Shown here: piece after piece, positions 20,405 through 31,908 of the stretch
How positions within the stretch are numbered: position 1 is the stretch's first letter
How the letters are laid out: each line of letters begins with the position of its first letter
From: Lepeophtheirus salmonis
Taxonomy: Eukaryota; Arthropoda; Copepoda; Siphonostomatoida; Caligidae
Direction of reading: 5' to 3'
Length of the DNA stretch: 64,000 nt
Assembly (NCBI RefSeq): GCF_016086655.4
Contig: NC_052132.2
Location: 13,580,805 to 13,644,804, forward strand
Notes under the pieces: model-generated
What the model was told of the DNA's origin: nothing
Databases searched by the model: none
Seen by the model: the letters and a program-made list of their open reading frames with translations, nothing else
Made by a program: the position numbers and the translations under genes

Positions 20405-21672
20405 ATATTTCAGAAGTAAATTCCCCGGTGATATACTTTTTATCCTTGAATCTAAGTTTATCCTCTCCCATAGACCATTCATCACAATTATGAAAAGAGA
20501 AGGAGAAAGAATATCTCCTTGTCGAGCCCCTCTAAAGATACATAGTCTATGAGAGGATACCGGAATACCAACTATTGTTTTGGAGTTTCGAAATATTGCA
20601 GATATCTTTTGAATGAAGCCCTCCGGTAAGGCAAAGAGTTTGAATTTTTTTCATCATGTGTAATCTGTAATTCCAACTCCTTCATAATGTTTGTACGAGC
20701 AATATTGCTGATTTTTCATTCTCTCTTGTAGAGTTCCCATTTGCTGAATAGTAACGGTTTCCATTTCGTTGGATCCTTAATCAGTCTCCAAACCTAGCAG
20801 AAGTCAAAGAGGTTATTAGACGTGTAGTCTGAGCAGCTGTACATGTTTGTGTAAGAATTACTAATTGCTCTTGTAATTTCAGAAGACTCTTCTGTGATCT
20901 CACCCGTCGGTAGTCTAAGTGTAGATATTCTCTTTGATTGAACCAGTTCTTCCATATGCTTGAATCATGATTTCCCTTTCAGGTTAAAATTTATCAATTA
21001 TTTGTTGGAGTGTATCTCTCGTATACCGGAAGCTCTTCCAGTTTTAAGGATGAGGTAGAATCATCTTTGTTGAAAGTATGTATCCCATTAAGCGTTTTTC
21101 TCATCTCTCTGGCTTTTTCTCTGCTTTTTTTAATTAAGATCACCCTTGCTTGAGACTCAATGAGTGTCAGCTGTATCCCATTGAGACAAAAGTATGGTGT
21201 AATTTTTGAATCCAGTAAGGGAATATTGGGCTTCCAAGAAGATTTCCAGGTTGAGGGGGGACACTTAAATGATGCTAAAACTGGGCAGTGATCTGAGATG
21301 AGACGGTGGAAACGCGCTGAGTTCGTATCGGAGGTTTGCTACTCTATGTGAAGCAATTAGATAATCACTTCTCCCCCTTATTACATTGCCAGTCCTCATT
21401 TCTCCATTAAAAGTCATTTTTGAGGGGAGGACATCCCATGTGAGACCTAAATCTTGTATGTTATGATCTGATATTATTTGTTCCAGATCTGAAGCACTAT
21501 TTTTATTGTATGTACCATTATAACCCTGGGCGTCCCGACTTGGTTTTCGGGTTACATTAAAGTCCCCCGCTAATATAAATTCCTTTTCGTTCCAACTCCT
21601 ATAACTAGTCGGAATAATTAATTTATAGAATCATGATTTGGGCCATAGACTGCAAACAATTTAATTACCTCC
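20405..21672 (-). pseudogene. L1-like LINE: endonuclease plus partial reverse transcriptase
   Basis: From 21672 on the minus strand: FAVYGPNHDSIN, then FILAGDFNV (the GDFN motif of AP-type endonuclease), GRSDYLIAS (the RxDY motif) and, after one frameshift near 21295, ISDHCPVLAS (the SDHxPV catalytic motif). A long open linker of about 90 codons ends near 21000. Next come LRLPTGEITEESSEI and, after more frameshifts, GARQGDILSPSLFIIVMN near 20540 (RT motif B region). RT motif A and the catalytic DD box are not present, so there is an internal deletion and no 3' end. This is the most complete LINE piece in the window: nicking endonuclease upstream of RT, the usual ORF2 order. Confidence 0.9.
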
Positions 21673-22200
21673 CGGGGCAGTCATTGTACGGGTAATGGAC
21701 GACTGATGCTTGGCAAAGGTGTCATTATAGACCCTATCCCGGAGATAGAAATCCCATGGGTTCTGGTCCAGGCTGTTTGGACTTTTAAAATCTGCCTCCA
21801 AAAGTGAGGACATTTTGTGGAGGAAACATTCTGTTCTTTTTTGTCTTCTTGGTAGATGAAATTTTTTATAGGGATACTCCATCCATTCAGAGAATGATCA
21901 CCTCCTCAAACACCTTCAAGTACACACCTACCTTCACTGTTTCACCTTTCTTGAGGAAGTGATGGAGGGAGAGCATGACACCCCCATCACTGGAGATTAC
22001 ATCCATGAATGTGGTTCTGGCGGGCTTCTTTGTCTTCATGATGACCTCAGGACCTCAGAAGTATCTGAACAGTTCCATCTGTTGTTTCGGCGGTTGTATG
22101 AGTGCTCAACCGTGAAAATTTTCTCTTCTGAAATTTTTTTCGTGAATCCTCCAGTTGAATTCATTGAGTTGATTATTTTGTTGCTTCTGATCACCCCGGT
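21673..22200 (-). pseudogene. Tc1-like transposase, middle and C-terminal part (copy B)
   Basis: In minus-strand order: ISEEKIFTVEHSYNRRNNRW, the post-SDE block with the first catalytic Asp replaced by Glu or lost; TFMDVISSDGGVML; VYLKVFEEVIIL; then PNSLDQNPWDFYLRDRVYND with an Asp at the third catalytic position; then SSITRTM, where it stops abruptly at the LINE boundary. Three frames are needed. It is the same family as copy A (19660-20150), which keeps the C-terminal residues missing here. The 88-codon plus frame at 21959-22225 is an antisense shadow. Confidence 0.85.
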
Positions 22201-22880
22201 GAGATTTTTGTCCTCATATATATAAATGAAAATTCGTTCTAAAAATTAGTAGGGATAAGGCTTTTGTTGAGCGGTAGGAGAATGAAACTGTTATTTTTCT
22301 CAACAAAAATACCATCTATAAATGCCCAATTCAAAGGATGAATCTAAAGCGCTCAGAAAATTTTACAGCTTTTTTTACTGCCCCTCATGGGATTATTTTT
22401 AAGTGAAACCATCTCGAAGTAATTGAGCAAAAAAAGGGGCTAAGAAATTAATCAGGTCCTCCCTAGATTAAATGCTTGAAAGGCCTGAAATTTGTTCCAT
22501 GTATATCATATATTTAAGTACATAATGTATCCATCGTACTTTTTAAGGAGGAACTATGTGAAAATAAATATTAAAAAATGGAAAATTTCATGGGTATGTG
22601 GGCTTATAAATGTTCTTCGTATGAGAAGCACTAACATGTGTGTAGGTATATCTTAATAATCCCTTTAGGCACATAATGACCTCCTTAATATCGCTTGTAA
22701 AGGAGTGTTAAAAATAGAGTAGTTACAACTGCAGAAATATAAAAATTATCTGTTCATAAATACTGGCTACTACTTCCTTTAAAATCCAACAGTATTTAAA
22801 AATTACAGAAAATGTTATATTTCAAAAATCTATCTTCAAACTTGGAAAATTTAATTCATAAATACAATTAAAGGACACCA
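22201..22880. other. no gene seen
   Basis: A/T-rich sequence without a recognisable element. The upstream (N-terminal) part of the Tc1 copy B was sought here and not found. Confidence 0.3.
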
Positions 22881-22884
22881 AATT

Positions 22885-23340
22885 TTCATTATTAAACAAA
22901 ATAGCCGCCATTTGCATCTATGACAAGTTCCAATCTTGTGCAGAACTTTGTAGAGCAGTTCTTTACAAAGCTTGGCTCCATGTTGGCCGAAGCAATGATG
23001 ATGGCGTCATTCTGTCGGTTCTTTGCTATGTATCAAACTTGGAAAAACCTCCCCTTGAGGTTCCCAAAAGTCCAGGGGAATCTTGCTCCACTAAGCTCTG
23101 ACTGTTGTATCATTCACTATCAAGCCATTGCCTTTTCAGCGTTATATGGTAACTTTAAAATGCCTCAACTAATTCTTTTTGTGTCTTTAGCCTTGATCTG
23201 GATCTTGTCGAAGCTTTTGGTATGTCTCTTGTGGTCACTCGGTAAACAGTAGAGCGATCACCGCCCAGCACATTAGAGATCTGTGATGTTGATGCTTCAC
23301 GCGCAGATAGGTCCAGAATTGCAGCTCTGTGTTGCTTCAT
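22885..23340 (-). pseudogene. Tc1-like transposase with central deletion
   Basis: The minus frame from 23340 starts MKQHRAAILDLSAREASTSQ and gives a typical HTH (ISNVLGGDRSTVYRV) and the RSRLKTQKELVEAF linker. It then passes to C-terminal text: IPLDFWEPQGEVF (third-site region), SANMEPSFVKNCSTKF and LELVIDANGGYFV with a stop near 22903. The catalytic core between is deleted. Start and stop codons survive, so this is a recognisable internal-deletion derivative. TIRs were not identified. The 110-codon plus frame at 22920-23252 is an antisense shadow. Confidence 0.85.
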
Positions 23341-23790
23341 ATTTTTGGTTATGAGGTTCTTATTCCTCGTTTGACTTTGCTTACTTTTTGTTTATGTACA
23401 GTTTCTTTAGACAATTGTTTACAATAAGTTATTAGGTTTATACATTGAAATATAACAAATAGGACATAGGCACGCCATATAATAAAGTGTTGCATTTGAG
23501 AGGGAGGGACCTGTTTTTAATGCATATACCAAACGTGAAAGATACGACTGGTTTATAAATCCAAGGGAACCTCATTTAATTGAACAAATTACAAAACAGC
23601 TTGAAATCCATGTATTGATTGCATTATTAAAAAGTCCATTGTTTTTAATGACAAATATCCGTCATAGTTTTTTTAAAATTCCTTAATTTAAATGGAAAAT
23701 AATGTACATACAAATACGTCCCTTTATTTTAAATATATGATATCATAAACTGCATTATATGTTCTGGAAGGTAGGTGAGAAAAAATCTAT
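23341..23790. other. no gene seen
   Basis: A/T-rich sequence; it should include the 5' flank of the element at 22885-23340, but no TIR partner is evident. Confidence 0.3.
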
Positions 23791-23793
23791 CTA

Positions 23794-24560
23794 CCGGGCC
23801 GTCAGAAAGTCTTGGAACATAATGAACGTTGAACATTTAATTACACCTAGCGACTGTAAATGAAATTATAAAGTTTTTTTTTAAAATTAGAACTTGTTTA
23901 TTACTCATTAGAGAAGTCTATATATGAATTTGCGCACCTTCAACCCCCATCACACGCTCTACGCAGCCCCAGAACGCTTTGTACAAGTTGATAATATAGT
24001 GATTTGACATTGATAACAACTCTTTCTCAACCAATTTCTATAGGGACTAAATACTGCTGTGACGTTATTTACAGTTCTTACTTTCAATTTGCCACCAGAT
24101 GCTTTATTCAATGGGATTCAATTGGGAGCTCTGTGGTGGCCAAAAGTAAAACAGACATAAATTCATTTTTTTGGCCATCCTATCCTGCACGATTTTCCCG
24201 TATGTAGAGGAGTCCCGTCCTTTTGAAAGAAATAATCGGCTTTCAATTAATGCTTTGAGATCTTATAAATCTAGGGAAGGACTTTTGTTTGCAAATTGAT
24301 CATTTAATTATTGCTAATCAATCTGTATCCAACAGGGAACCAAATTGGCTTCATTTTGTGACTTTCAGATGAAACAATGCAGAGTATAATTACTGAGGCC
24401 GGATGTTTGGTGGTGGACACTTCACGGAGGTTGCAGCTGACTTGTCCAAAACGTAGGACCTGATCACTTTGCATATTGTATTCAGGACCTACTTTAAATG
24501 TGTTCTCGTCCGAGAAGAACAAAATTCACTTTTTGTGATACCTTAGGTTATTGTACCTCT
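23794..24560 (-). pseudogene. Tc1-like element 3' half: transposase catalytic domain and TIR
   Basis: The left end at 23794 follows a TA and reads CCGGGCCGTCAGAAAGTCTT, related to the end at 17114. On the minus strand the transposase has LFFSDENTFKVGPEY (first catalytic Asp, near 24510), VSTTKHPASVIILCIVSSES, PIWFPVGYRL, FQKDGTPLHTGKIVQDRM (second Asp, near 24210) and QLNPIEXSIWWQIESK (third residue Glu). The C-terminal NLYKAFWGCVERV tail is near 23965. Frameshifts occur near 24300, and stops thereafter. The N-terminal HTH is not convincingly seen; the minus frame 24607-24804 upstream is unassigned. Confidence 0.85.
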
Positions 24561-24829
24561 TTATGCACTGATCTAATCGTAAATCAAATCTAAAAACATT
24601 AACATCTCATAAACAAAATATGTACAAAATATTAACTGAATAAAAAGCAAAACATAAAACGTTATGACATACATTAATTTTCATACCAATGAGAGTTACA
24701 ACAAAAAAATAAATCTTATTTAGAGCAAAATCGTATTTTGACTTACAGGTGGCTCGTGTCTTCAAGCTCTTTCTAAAAAGTTGTGGTATTCTTTGTAATG
24801 TCATAAATGTATAATTGAGTCTAAAGGAT

Positions 24830-26225
24830 TATATCTAGTAAATTCTGAGACCCAGACCGAAACACCATTAATCCCCGTAGGAAGCTTCATTTCGAACACT
24901 CTACATATATGTATCTTTCAACTGCCGAAATTAAAGTTCAGGAATGCCCTCCGCAAGCAAAGGTTCTCCTAAAAACATATTCCCTGCTAGGTAACAATAA
25001 CTTTTAATAATGTAATATATACGTATATATTTTTCTTTTGATGACACACCATAAATAACTTTTGTTTTAATTATATTAATATTATTTCCCTCTAGACAAC
25101 TCAAGTTTAAACTAAAAAATAGTCCCTGAATATTTAACTGAGGACATTCCGAAAAAGCGTAACACAAATGATGCTAAATACTCCGGCCAAATCTTTACAT
25201 TGAGTGCTGAAAAACACAATTCCGGTAGCTATTTAAATTTAAGATCTGAATTTTCTTCCAGTAGCTATTCGGGAAGTTGATAACATTATCTTTTGCAGAC
25301 AATTACTAAACAGTTTACATTATTTAATCCATCTATCCCGCCTTTACCTTGCAGAGTCTTCCTTTGAATTTGAAAAATAATTTTCAAAAAAACAAAAAAA
25401 CAAAACTGGGGAACTTTAATATCATGTAATGTTTGTTGATTTTTGGTGAGTGCCCCCCATTCCAAAGACACTTGGTAACGTGAGTTTAAACAAAAAATTA
25501 TTTCTTTGATTTTTATAAATAATATCAGGGGTATTTCCATACTCTTCAGTCGGAATAATGGCTTAAGGGTTGACTCATCAGTTGACATCATAACTACAAC
25601 TTGTCATTTAAGAGTATAGAAAAAATGTGTTTCACTTTATTTTATTCTCAAATACACGATCAAGTGGAAGTGAAGTCTGAACGATAAAGAAATGAAGCCG
25701 TGATGCTTCTCAAACTTCGAAATCGAGACGGTATGAACTTAAACTAGGAGGTCTTTTTGGAATTATAAAATTACAAATCTACTCCTAAAAGGAAACTGAT
25801 ATAAATAATAAACTGCTATAGACGCCATAAAGGTATATTTTTGGTGCATAAACAACATAAATCCCTCATAGGACATTAGCATTGAATGGTTCTCCCCCCC
25901 CCATCTCATAATATATAGACCCTTGGTTTTTTCATGTAAGGCATAGTTTAGAGGAAGGCTAATTAAGTTTCCAGAAGGAGCAACAGCAACCTTTTTGTTC
26001 ATATTAAGGCATATTGGGGAAAAATCCCAGATGCTTAAAGTGGCAATAAAGCTGTAGGGAAGGTGATCAAGACTGAAAGTAACTATTTGACATGTTCTTT
26101 CTACATTGTCTTCTGAATATTTAAATCTTCAATGTGTATTATAAAAGGTTTCAGGATAATTGAGCGAAAACTTTTTTATCCGATGGACAAATTACCGAAC
26201 ATACCTTTGGCAAAAAAATGATATT
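24830..26225. other. no recognisable gene; one unexplained 101-codon frame
   Basis: A/T-rich. A minus frame at 25286-25591 (MMSTDESTLKPLF..., containing VSLEWGALTKNQQTL) is long for this composition but matches no family I know. A shorter minus frame at 24931-25167 and another at 25763-26002 are likewise unassigned. Confidence 0.25.
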
Positions 26226-26229
26226 TAAT

Positions 26230-27097
26230 TAATTTTACCAAATAGAGGCGTTATTTTGAATAGCCTCCTATTTCTGTAGATGTCCCATTTGAAACTCTAA
26301 TTTGTCTTCATTTGACTGGGACAAACTTTGACATCAATAAAAATGTAACGAAACACACTTCAACGCCGCATTGAAATTATTAAAATACACTATAAAAACT
26401 TCGATTCGTAAAACCCAACATTTTGCGTCCGTTGTGAAGCACTTTGTCGGACTGCAATACATTAATTGGTGGGAAAATTAGAGCTGTTTAGACAGATAAG
26501 TGATTCGAAGAATAAAAACCATGCACGTCGTACAAGAACTTCTGAGAATATTGCTGCTGTAGCCCAAAGTGTTGAAGAAAACCAAGGTTTGACCCTTCCT
26601 CATATTTCTTTGGATTTTTTATGGCTGGAATTGGATGGTATTGATCTGGACAACGTTTACTTTCTACAAGATGGCGCTACGTGCCACAAAAGCAACGAAA
26701 CCATCGTTCTTTAACGGGAAAAGTTTCCAGACCGTGTTAACTCTCGAAGAGGGGATCGCAATTGCCAACCAAGATCTCGTAATTTAACCATTTGCAATAT
26801 TGGGGCTACATGAAGGATAAGGTGTACGTCAACAGTCCAACGTCGATCAAAGACCTTCAAGATGAAATTTGTGAAACTATTCAGGGCATACAACAGCAGC
26901 TACTTTGCAATATGGTGATGGAAAATTTCATAAAAAGGAAAGTAAGTGCAGCTATGGCGGCCATTTGCCTGATATTGTTTTCCATTATCAATGACATACC
27001 TTTCTCTTTACATTGAAATAAACATCCCATCATTTATCTCAAAAAATACAGTTTTTCTTTGAATATCAAAATAACACCTCTTATTGGAAAACCCTGT
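26230..27097 (+). mobile_element. internally deleted mariner-like element, about 870 bp
   Basis: The 3' end ...ATAACACCTCTTATTGGAAA followed by ACCCTGT and TA (27098-27099) is an inverted match to TTTTACCAAATAGAGGCGTT at 26233. The transposase frame starts in decayed text near 26340. It reads NHARRTRTSENIAAVAQSVE (26518 on), then passes directly to DFLWLELDGIDLDNV and FLQDGATCHKSNETIVL (second catalytic Asp), stop at 26712. After frameshifts it ends YMKDKVYVNSPTSIKDLQDE...NMVMENFIKRKV, stop at 27014. The segment with the first catalytic Asp is deleted. It belongs to a mariner/Tc1 group common in arthropods, different from the other mariner copies in the window. Confidence 0.85.
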
Positions 27098-27099
27098 AT

Positions 27100-28750
27100 A
27101 TACATACGATTTTATATTTTAATTCTATTTCAATTGATAGTATGATAAAGACTTCTACATTCTCGAACAACCATAACCTTCCCATAGACTTGACCACAGC
27201 CATACTTATCATAATTAACCGAATTGGATGATTATATAAAATGTAGAAATTTTTTGTCCATTCTTGAGTATTTTCCTATATGAATAATTTTGAATAATAA
27301 CATACATATTCATAAGGGAAAAATGATTAGCACTTCTTCCATTAAAACCGCTGTCGTGTTCGTGTATTAATTAATTAATTTAAAGTACTACAACGTTAAA
27401 AATTCGAAATACATTCGAATCAAATAGTACTGTGTTGTGTTAAATTAATTGAATATAATCAATAAATAAAAAAATCTGGGAAACAATTGCTCACTACTTT
27501 ACCTATTTGACATATACAGTACGTGTATATGAACAATACGTATTTATCATTGTATGATATAAAATTGAATTAAAATATAAAATCGTATAACTATATTAAT
27601 ACATTTATTATCATTTTTCTAAGAGACCTGAAGGGAATGCATTACAATCTTCTGGTTGCATTGACTTTTAAAAAGCTTCAGTGGTTAAATCGGGATAATA
27701 GTTTCAAACTACCTTGTTTAAAGGATACCCCGTTCAGGAGTAAGGAAAAAAACATAATTGTTATATCGATTCGAAGATTATGGTTGCAGTCATCATTGAA
27801 TGTTGTAAGAAGTATTGATGTCTCCACTCCTTAGGCCAGGATGAGTATAAAAATCATCTCCTTACTCTATCCGTTAAATGGTTTCTGTATCGAGTAGTGA
27901 CTAGAAAAGCAGAGGTATCAGGATACCGATCAGATATATCAGCTTTTTCAAAACTAGCTTCCAATGACAAAATATATTATCATGCAGTGATCTTGAAGAT
28001 TCAATTCTACATCTGCGCCATGAAGGCATCCAAGCTTGACGAGGGTGGTATTAATATTTTAAGAGACTATATATTGCCATTTTAAATACAATTAAGATAG
28101 GTCTTGAATGCTTTTAAAAACCTTAGTGTGTGTTTTATATGTTTTATTACCCTAGTATAATATTTCAAAATCTTTAATATAAATTCTGGTTATGAGAAAA
28201 AAAAACCCCCATTTTTTGGGACAAATGTCAATTGTGCAAATTGTCCTTTAATATAGATTTGCCTAATTTTAAATTTACTATTTGACCGTTTAACCCTCTT
28301 TTAGTGAACTGGGATATTATACACCCTGGAATTGATAAAACTGCTTCCTATTCCTTTATTCTACATTTTAACGGCATTACTTTTCAGATTCTGCTGAAAC
28401 ATTTTATGCCATTCTTTTTTTTTTTCTAGATTATGACTAGTTTTGGATGTATTCGTAATTTTATAAATTTTTAATCAAGGTTTAGTGAATTTAACGAACT
28501 ATTTTTTGATTCTAAATCGTTCCGTTGTTCTCCTTTTAATTTCTTGTTTTTTTTTAAATGTGAGAACTTAAGCGGAAAAGGAACGCTACAAAATAATAAT
28601 GTTGTAGCAATTATTATGAATTGGAGGCAATCTTATCAAAAAGTGATGGGTACTAATAGTACTTATCTTAATCATAACATCAACCATTTCACTACCTATA
28701 CCTGTGAGCATATTTAACAAATATGCTTCCAAATCATTTACAGGATTGAT
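27100..28750. other. no recognised element; unexplained open frame at 27816-28085
   Basis: A plus frame open from about 27816 to the stop at 28083 (LGQDEYKNHLLTLSVKWFLY...KASKLDEGGINILRDYIL) has about 90 codons and fairly ordinary protein composition, without an ATG at its start. A second frame (27637-27834) precedes it in another phase. Neither matches a family I recognise; a decayed exon or unknown element is possible. The rest is A/T-rich. Confidence 0.25.
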
Positions 28751-28815
28751 ATTATCTAGCGATTCACTTAATTTAAATTTTTATAAATGGAAAATTTATT
28801 CGTCTATCGTCCCCC

Positions 28816-29365
28816 ATGTCTGAATCCAAGGAGCTCACCCGCAGCCATAACACTGTTTATCGTGTCAGGGAATTATTCGTTGCCACCATGGTCTTGGCCG
28901 TTGGGGCCACGGAGGAAGTTTGCCCTCCCATTTTTGTAGAGAGGAAGAAGCAGGTCAATGCAGATGCTGATATCAAACTACTGGATAAGAAAGTGCTACC
29001 TTGGGTTGGCAAAGAGGCTTCCATCGAGAAGGAGTGGACCAAGCTCGAGTCTGACTATGTAGGCAAGGGCTGAAAGGAAATTAGGGGACTAATTTGTTTT
29101 CACTCAAGATGGAGCTAATTGTCAGCGTGCCGCTATGACCAATGCCTTCTTGAGGGACAACTTTTCGGACTTTTGGGACCTCAACATGTGGCGATCTCCT
29201 TTCCAGATGCAAACCCCTTGGACAACTTTATCTAAGCGTGTTTGGTGGAGAGGGTGTTTACTACTGCTCATAGGAGTGTCTAGTCTCTAGAGGCTTCCAT
29301 GAAGAAGGAGTTGACCAAAATTCTAGTCTTACTATATAGTCAAGGGATTAAGGCCTCGTATTATG
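28816..29365 (+). pseudogene. Tc1-like transposase, deleted and internally rearranged
   Basis: MSESKELTRSHNTVYRVRE (28816) is N-terminal HTH text that jumps straight to ATMVLAVGATEEVCPPIFVE, bypassing the first catalytic Asp. DKKVLPWV is followed by KEASIEKEWTKLESDYVGKG, which is C-terminal tail text, and only then by FTQDGANCQRAAMTNAFLRDNF (second Asp, about 29100) and FWDLNMW. A second tail (ASMKKELTKI, frameshift, SYYIVKGL) lies at 29296-29350. The tail therefore occurs twice, once misplaced. Several stops and frameshifts make it non-functional. No TIRs seen. The minus frame 28857-29042 is antisense. Confidence 0.85.
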
Positions 29366-29369
29366 TAGA

Positions 29370-30400
29370 GCTGAGAGATTACACATTGAATAAAAGTTGT
29401 GCCGATCCCTGTTTTCATTTGATTTTGAAAATGAAATGTCCTCAAAAAACCTTTGTTTTTAAATTTTATTACTAAAGGTAATAAAATGTATACCCCTAGA
29501 TAAGATCAACCTTTTGTTTCTTCTTATATATAAGTGCTACTAGGTAATAATGATAGGTTAATTAAATATAATTATGTTATTTGAGTTTGTAATCATTATC
29601 GGTTGCAATGGGTTAATTCAAGTATTGTGACTATGAAATATCACCTAAAATATATAGTTAATCATGATTTGAATTATTGTTCCAAGATGTTCACCTAGAT
29701 CCAGATACATTTACAAAAATAAACATATATAGATCATACAAATGTCACATATAAAAATGTCAAGAAATGAATTATAATCGTTAGTTATAATGTGAACGTG
29801 GGCGAAGGCACAGTTTTCATGAGGTAAATGCTGAACGAAATTCACTCTTTCATTCTATCTTTTCATATTTCTACTATGGAAATGTCATTTGTTTTCTTTT
29901 TCACAAAAAGTAAATATATGTACTAATAAAGAACATAATAATACTTATTAGTCATTAATGTAATGGATAAAAATTATGTAGAATCTAATGCAGACGTTTC
30001 ATAAAAGATATTTTGTAATTAAATGACACGTCATACATATGTGTATAACGTCCAGTTGACGGGGAAGTGGGCACGAAGAGAGCATCATTCAATCATTTGG
30101 GGGGAGTCTATTGGTGGATTATTAATTATAAAAATACTACAACCAATTTAAGTAAAGTTGATATCAAATATTAACACGGGGGCTTAAAATTTAGGACGTC
30201 CAATCCAAGGGTTGGGGGAATATCAAATTTTGGAGAAACATGGGGGGGAGGGGTAAAAATGGTACTTTTTTCTAGACGTCATGAAAGTAAGACTCATAAT
30301 ATAAAACGCGGGTATTAAAAAAAAATGAAGTCGAAAATATACCTCGCCAATTGACAATTTGAACTGTTTGGCTCAAAGTAGAATTGAGGATTGATAACGA
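29370..30400. other. no gene seen
   Basis: A/T-rich, with G-runs near 30098 and 30240. No frame or repeat could be assigned. Confidence 0.3.
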
Positions 30401-30407
30401 AGTACGC

Positions 30408-30560
30408 GGGTCGTTTGAAAAGTTCGAGAGATGGTACTATTGGCGCATATCGAGATTACGTTAAGTTAGTAGCATCTCTTGGAAGAACTCATACCAACTT
30501 TCAGCCAGATCCGTCAATTTCTTTCTGTTTAGGATTTGTTTCTAGGAAGTGGACGGAAAA
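30408..30560 (+). mobile_element. possible mariner-type 5' end fragment
   Basis: TA followed by CGCGGGTCGTTTGAAAAGTT at 30409 resembles the ends of some mariner-like elements. It is followed by G+C-richer sequence (GGCGCATATCGAG, GAACTCATACCAACTTTCAG) unlike its flanks. No transposase text and no second end are seen. The call is from general resemblance only. Confidence 0.3.
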
Positions 30561-30627
30561 AAATTAGGTTTTTTGATTAAACATTACTTTATGAAAGGCA
30601 AAACGAACTCTTAGTTTTAAACAATTA

Positions 30628-30718
30628 GCCGCCCTTAAAAAGTTTTTTATTACCTTCTTTTTCATCTTGTATAAAGTAATACAAAATTTAAAAAAAAAAA
30701 AAACATTTTAAGGGCGGC
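30628..30718. mobile_element. 91-bp miniature inverted-repeat element
   Basis: GCCGCCCTTAAAA at 30628 is matched exactly in inverse by TTTTAAGGGCGGC ending at 30718, and both ends are flanked by TA (30626-27, 30719-20). The interior is about 65 bases with a long poly-A run. The structure fits a TA-targeting MITE; a stem-loop RNA is the alternative. Confidence 0.65.
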
Positions 30719-30829
30719 TAACTTTGAACGGACTTTTATATGGCCTTCGTAGTTCCTTGCTATAAAAAGAGTTAGATTTGTGTTTAGTTCCTTACTATCA
30801 TAGCTGATCGCAGATACACTAATGATACG

Positions 30830-30935
30830 TCATGACAGCTAAACGAATCTCCTTCAAAACATTCTTCAAATTGTCAGGGGATTTTCACGTTGATTTTCAG
30901 TGTTTGTTCTTTTTTAACATATCGGACTCAAATTG
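30830..30935 (+). repeat. R2 fragment
   Basis: CTCCTTCAAAACATTCTTC, AAATTGTCAGGGGATTTTCA and GTTGATTTTCAGT correspond to 12795-12850 of the R2 copy and to the complement of 62080-62125. Confidence 0.6.
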
Positions 30936-31905
30936 TCTGAAGAGTTACCTCGGACTTCTGAATAGTGTAGAGCTGAGACTTAGTGCTTATGCCGCGGATA
31001 CAAAATGGAAATATTAGAGATTGAGTTAGAACTCGTAAATATATCTTATGAACAGCTCTAGCTGTAAGAAATAAAAAATAACGTGCATGATCGGTTTTAC
31101 TGCGTGCAGGCCTTGAAACAAAGACAAAACGCAGGATCCATAGAGTGCTGCCTCTATGATTTGTCATTATAAAGGCTCATAGTTTAATTTAATTGAGCTT
31201 ATATTCTGAATTAATTTTTGTTCGTTTAATTTTGAGAAACATTTTAAAACTTAACACATTTGGACAAACATTTTTAAAATTTGAGACTTTTTAATAAAAT
31301 ACCTTTTAAATTTTTTAAGTGGTCTTTTACATACATTCCATATGTCGTTCTTTTTCTTATTAAAAAAAATTACAGAGTTAATTGCAATTTTTGAAATTAT
31401 TTTCTGCTAAATATTTTTTTGATTTCAAAGTTTGATATCCAGACGTAGTACCTGGCATTAGACGAAGTTTATAGACAGCGAAGAATTGACAAAATTTGCT
31501 CGTTATTGTAGCCCATTAATTTTGGTTTCTTTTTCTATATCAAATCATTTAATTTCCATGACTGATTATCAGCATACAAAACAGACAAAACTTTGCTTAT
31601 TGATATATATGATTGTACATTTTCAGGAATAATGTACTATTGTGGGAAAATGAAAAATGGCGTCTTTAATTATTGATATCTGGAATTATCTGGCTCAACC
31701 AAATAATAGCAAAAATGAAAGGGAGAAAAACCAGGGAGTGAATATTCCTTGATTCAAAGCCATTTCTTTTGGTAAAAGGTAAAGAGGCATAGTCCTACTT
31801 AAACACGTTGCTCCACCTAAAATTGACCTTTATATAAAGAATAAAAAGAGTATTTATCATAGCAACATACTATTTTCTTTTAAAAGAAAACATATCATGA
31901 ACTCA
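30936..31905. other. no gene seen
   Basis: Contains a 79-codon minus frame (30928-31167) without recognisable motifs; otherwise A/T-rich. Confidence 0.3.
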
Positions 31906-31908
31906 TTT

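Noticed and set aside
22920..23252. 110-codon plus-strand frame
   Set aside because: Antisense to the centrally deleted Tc1-like transposase.
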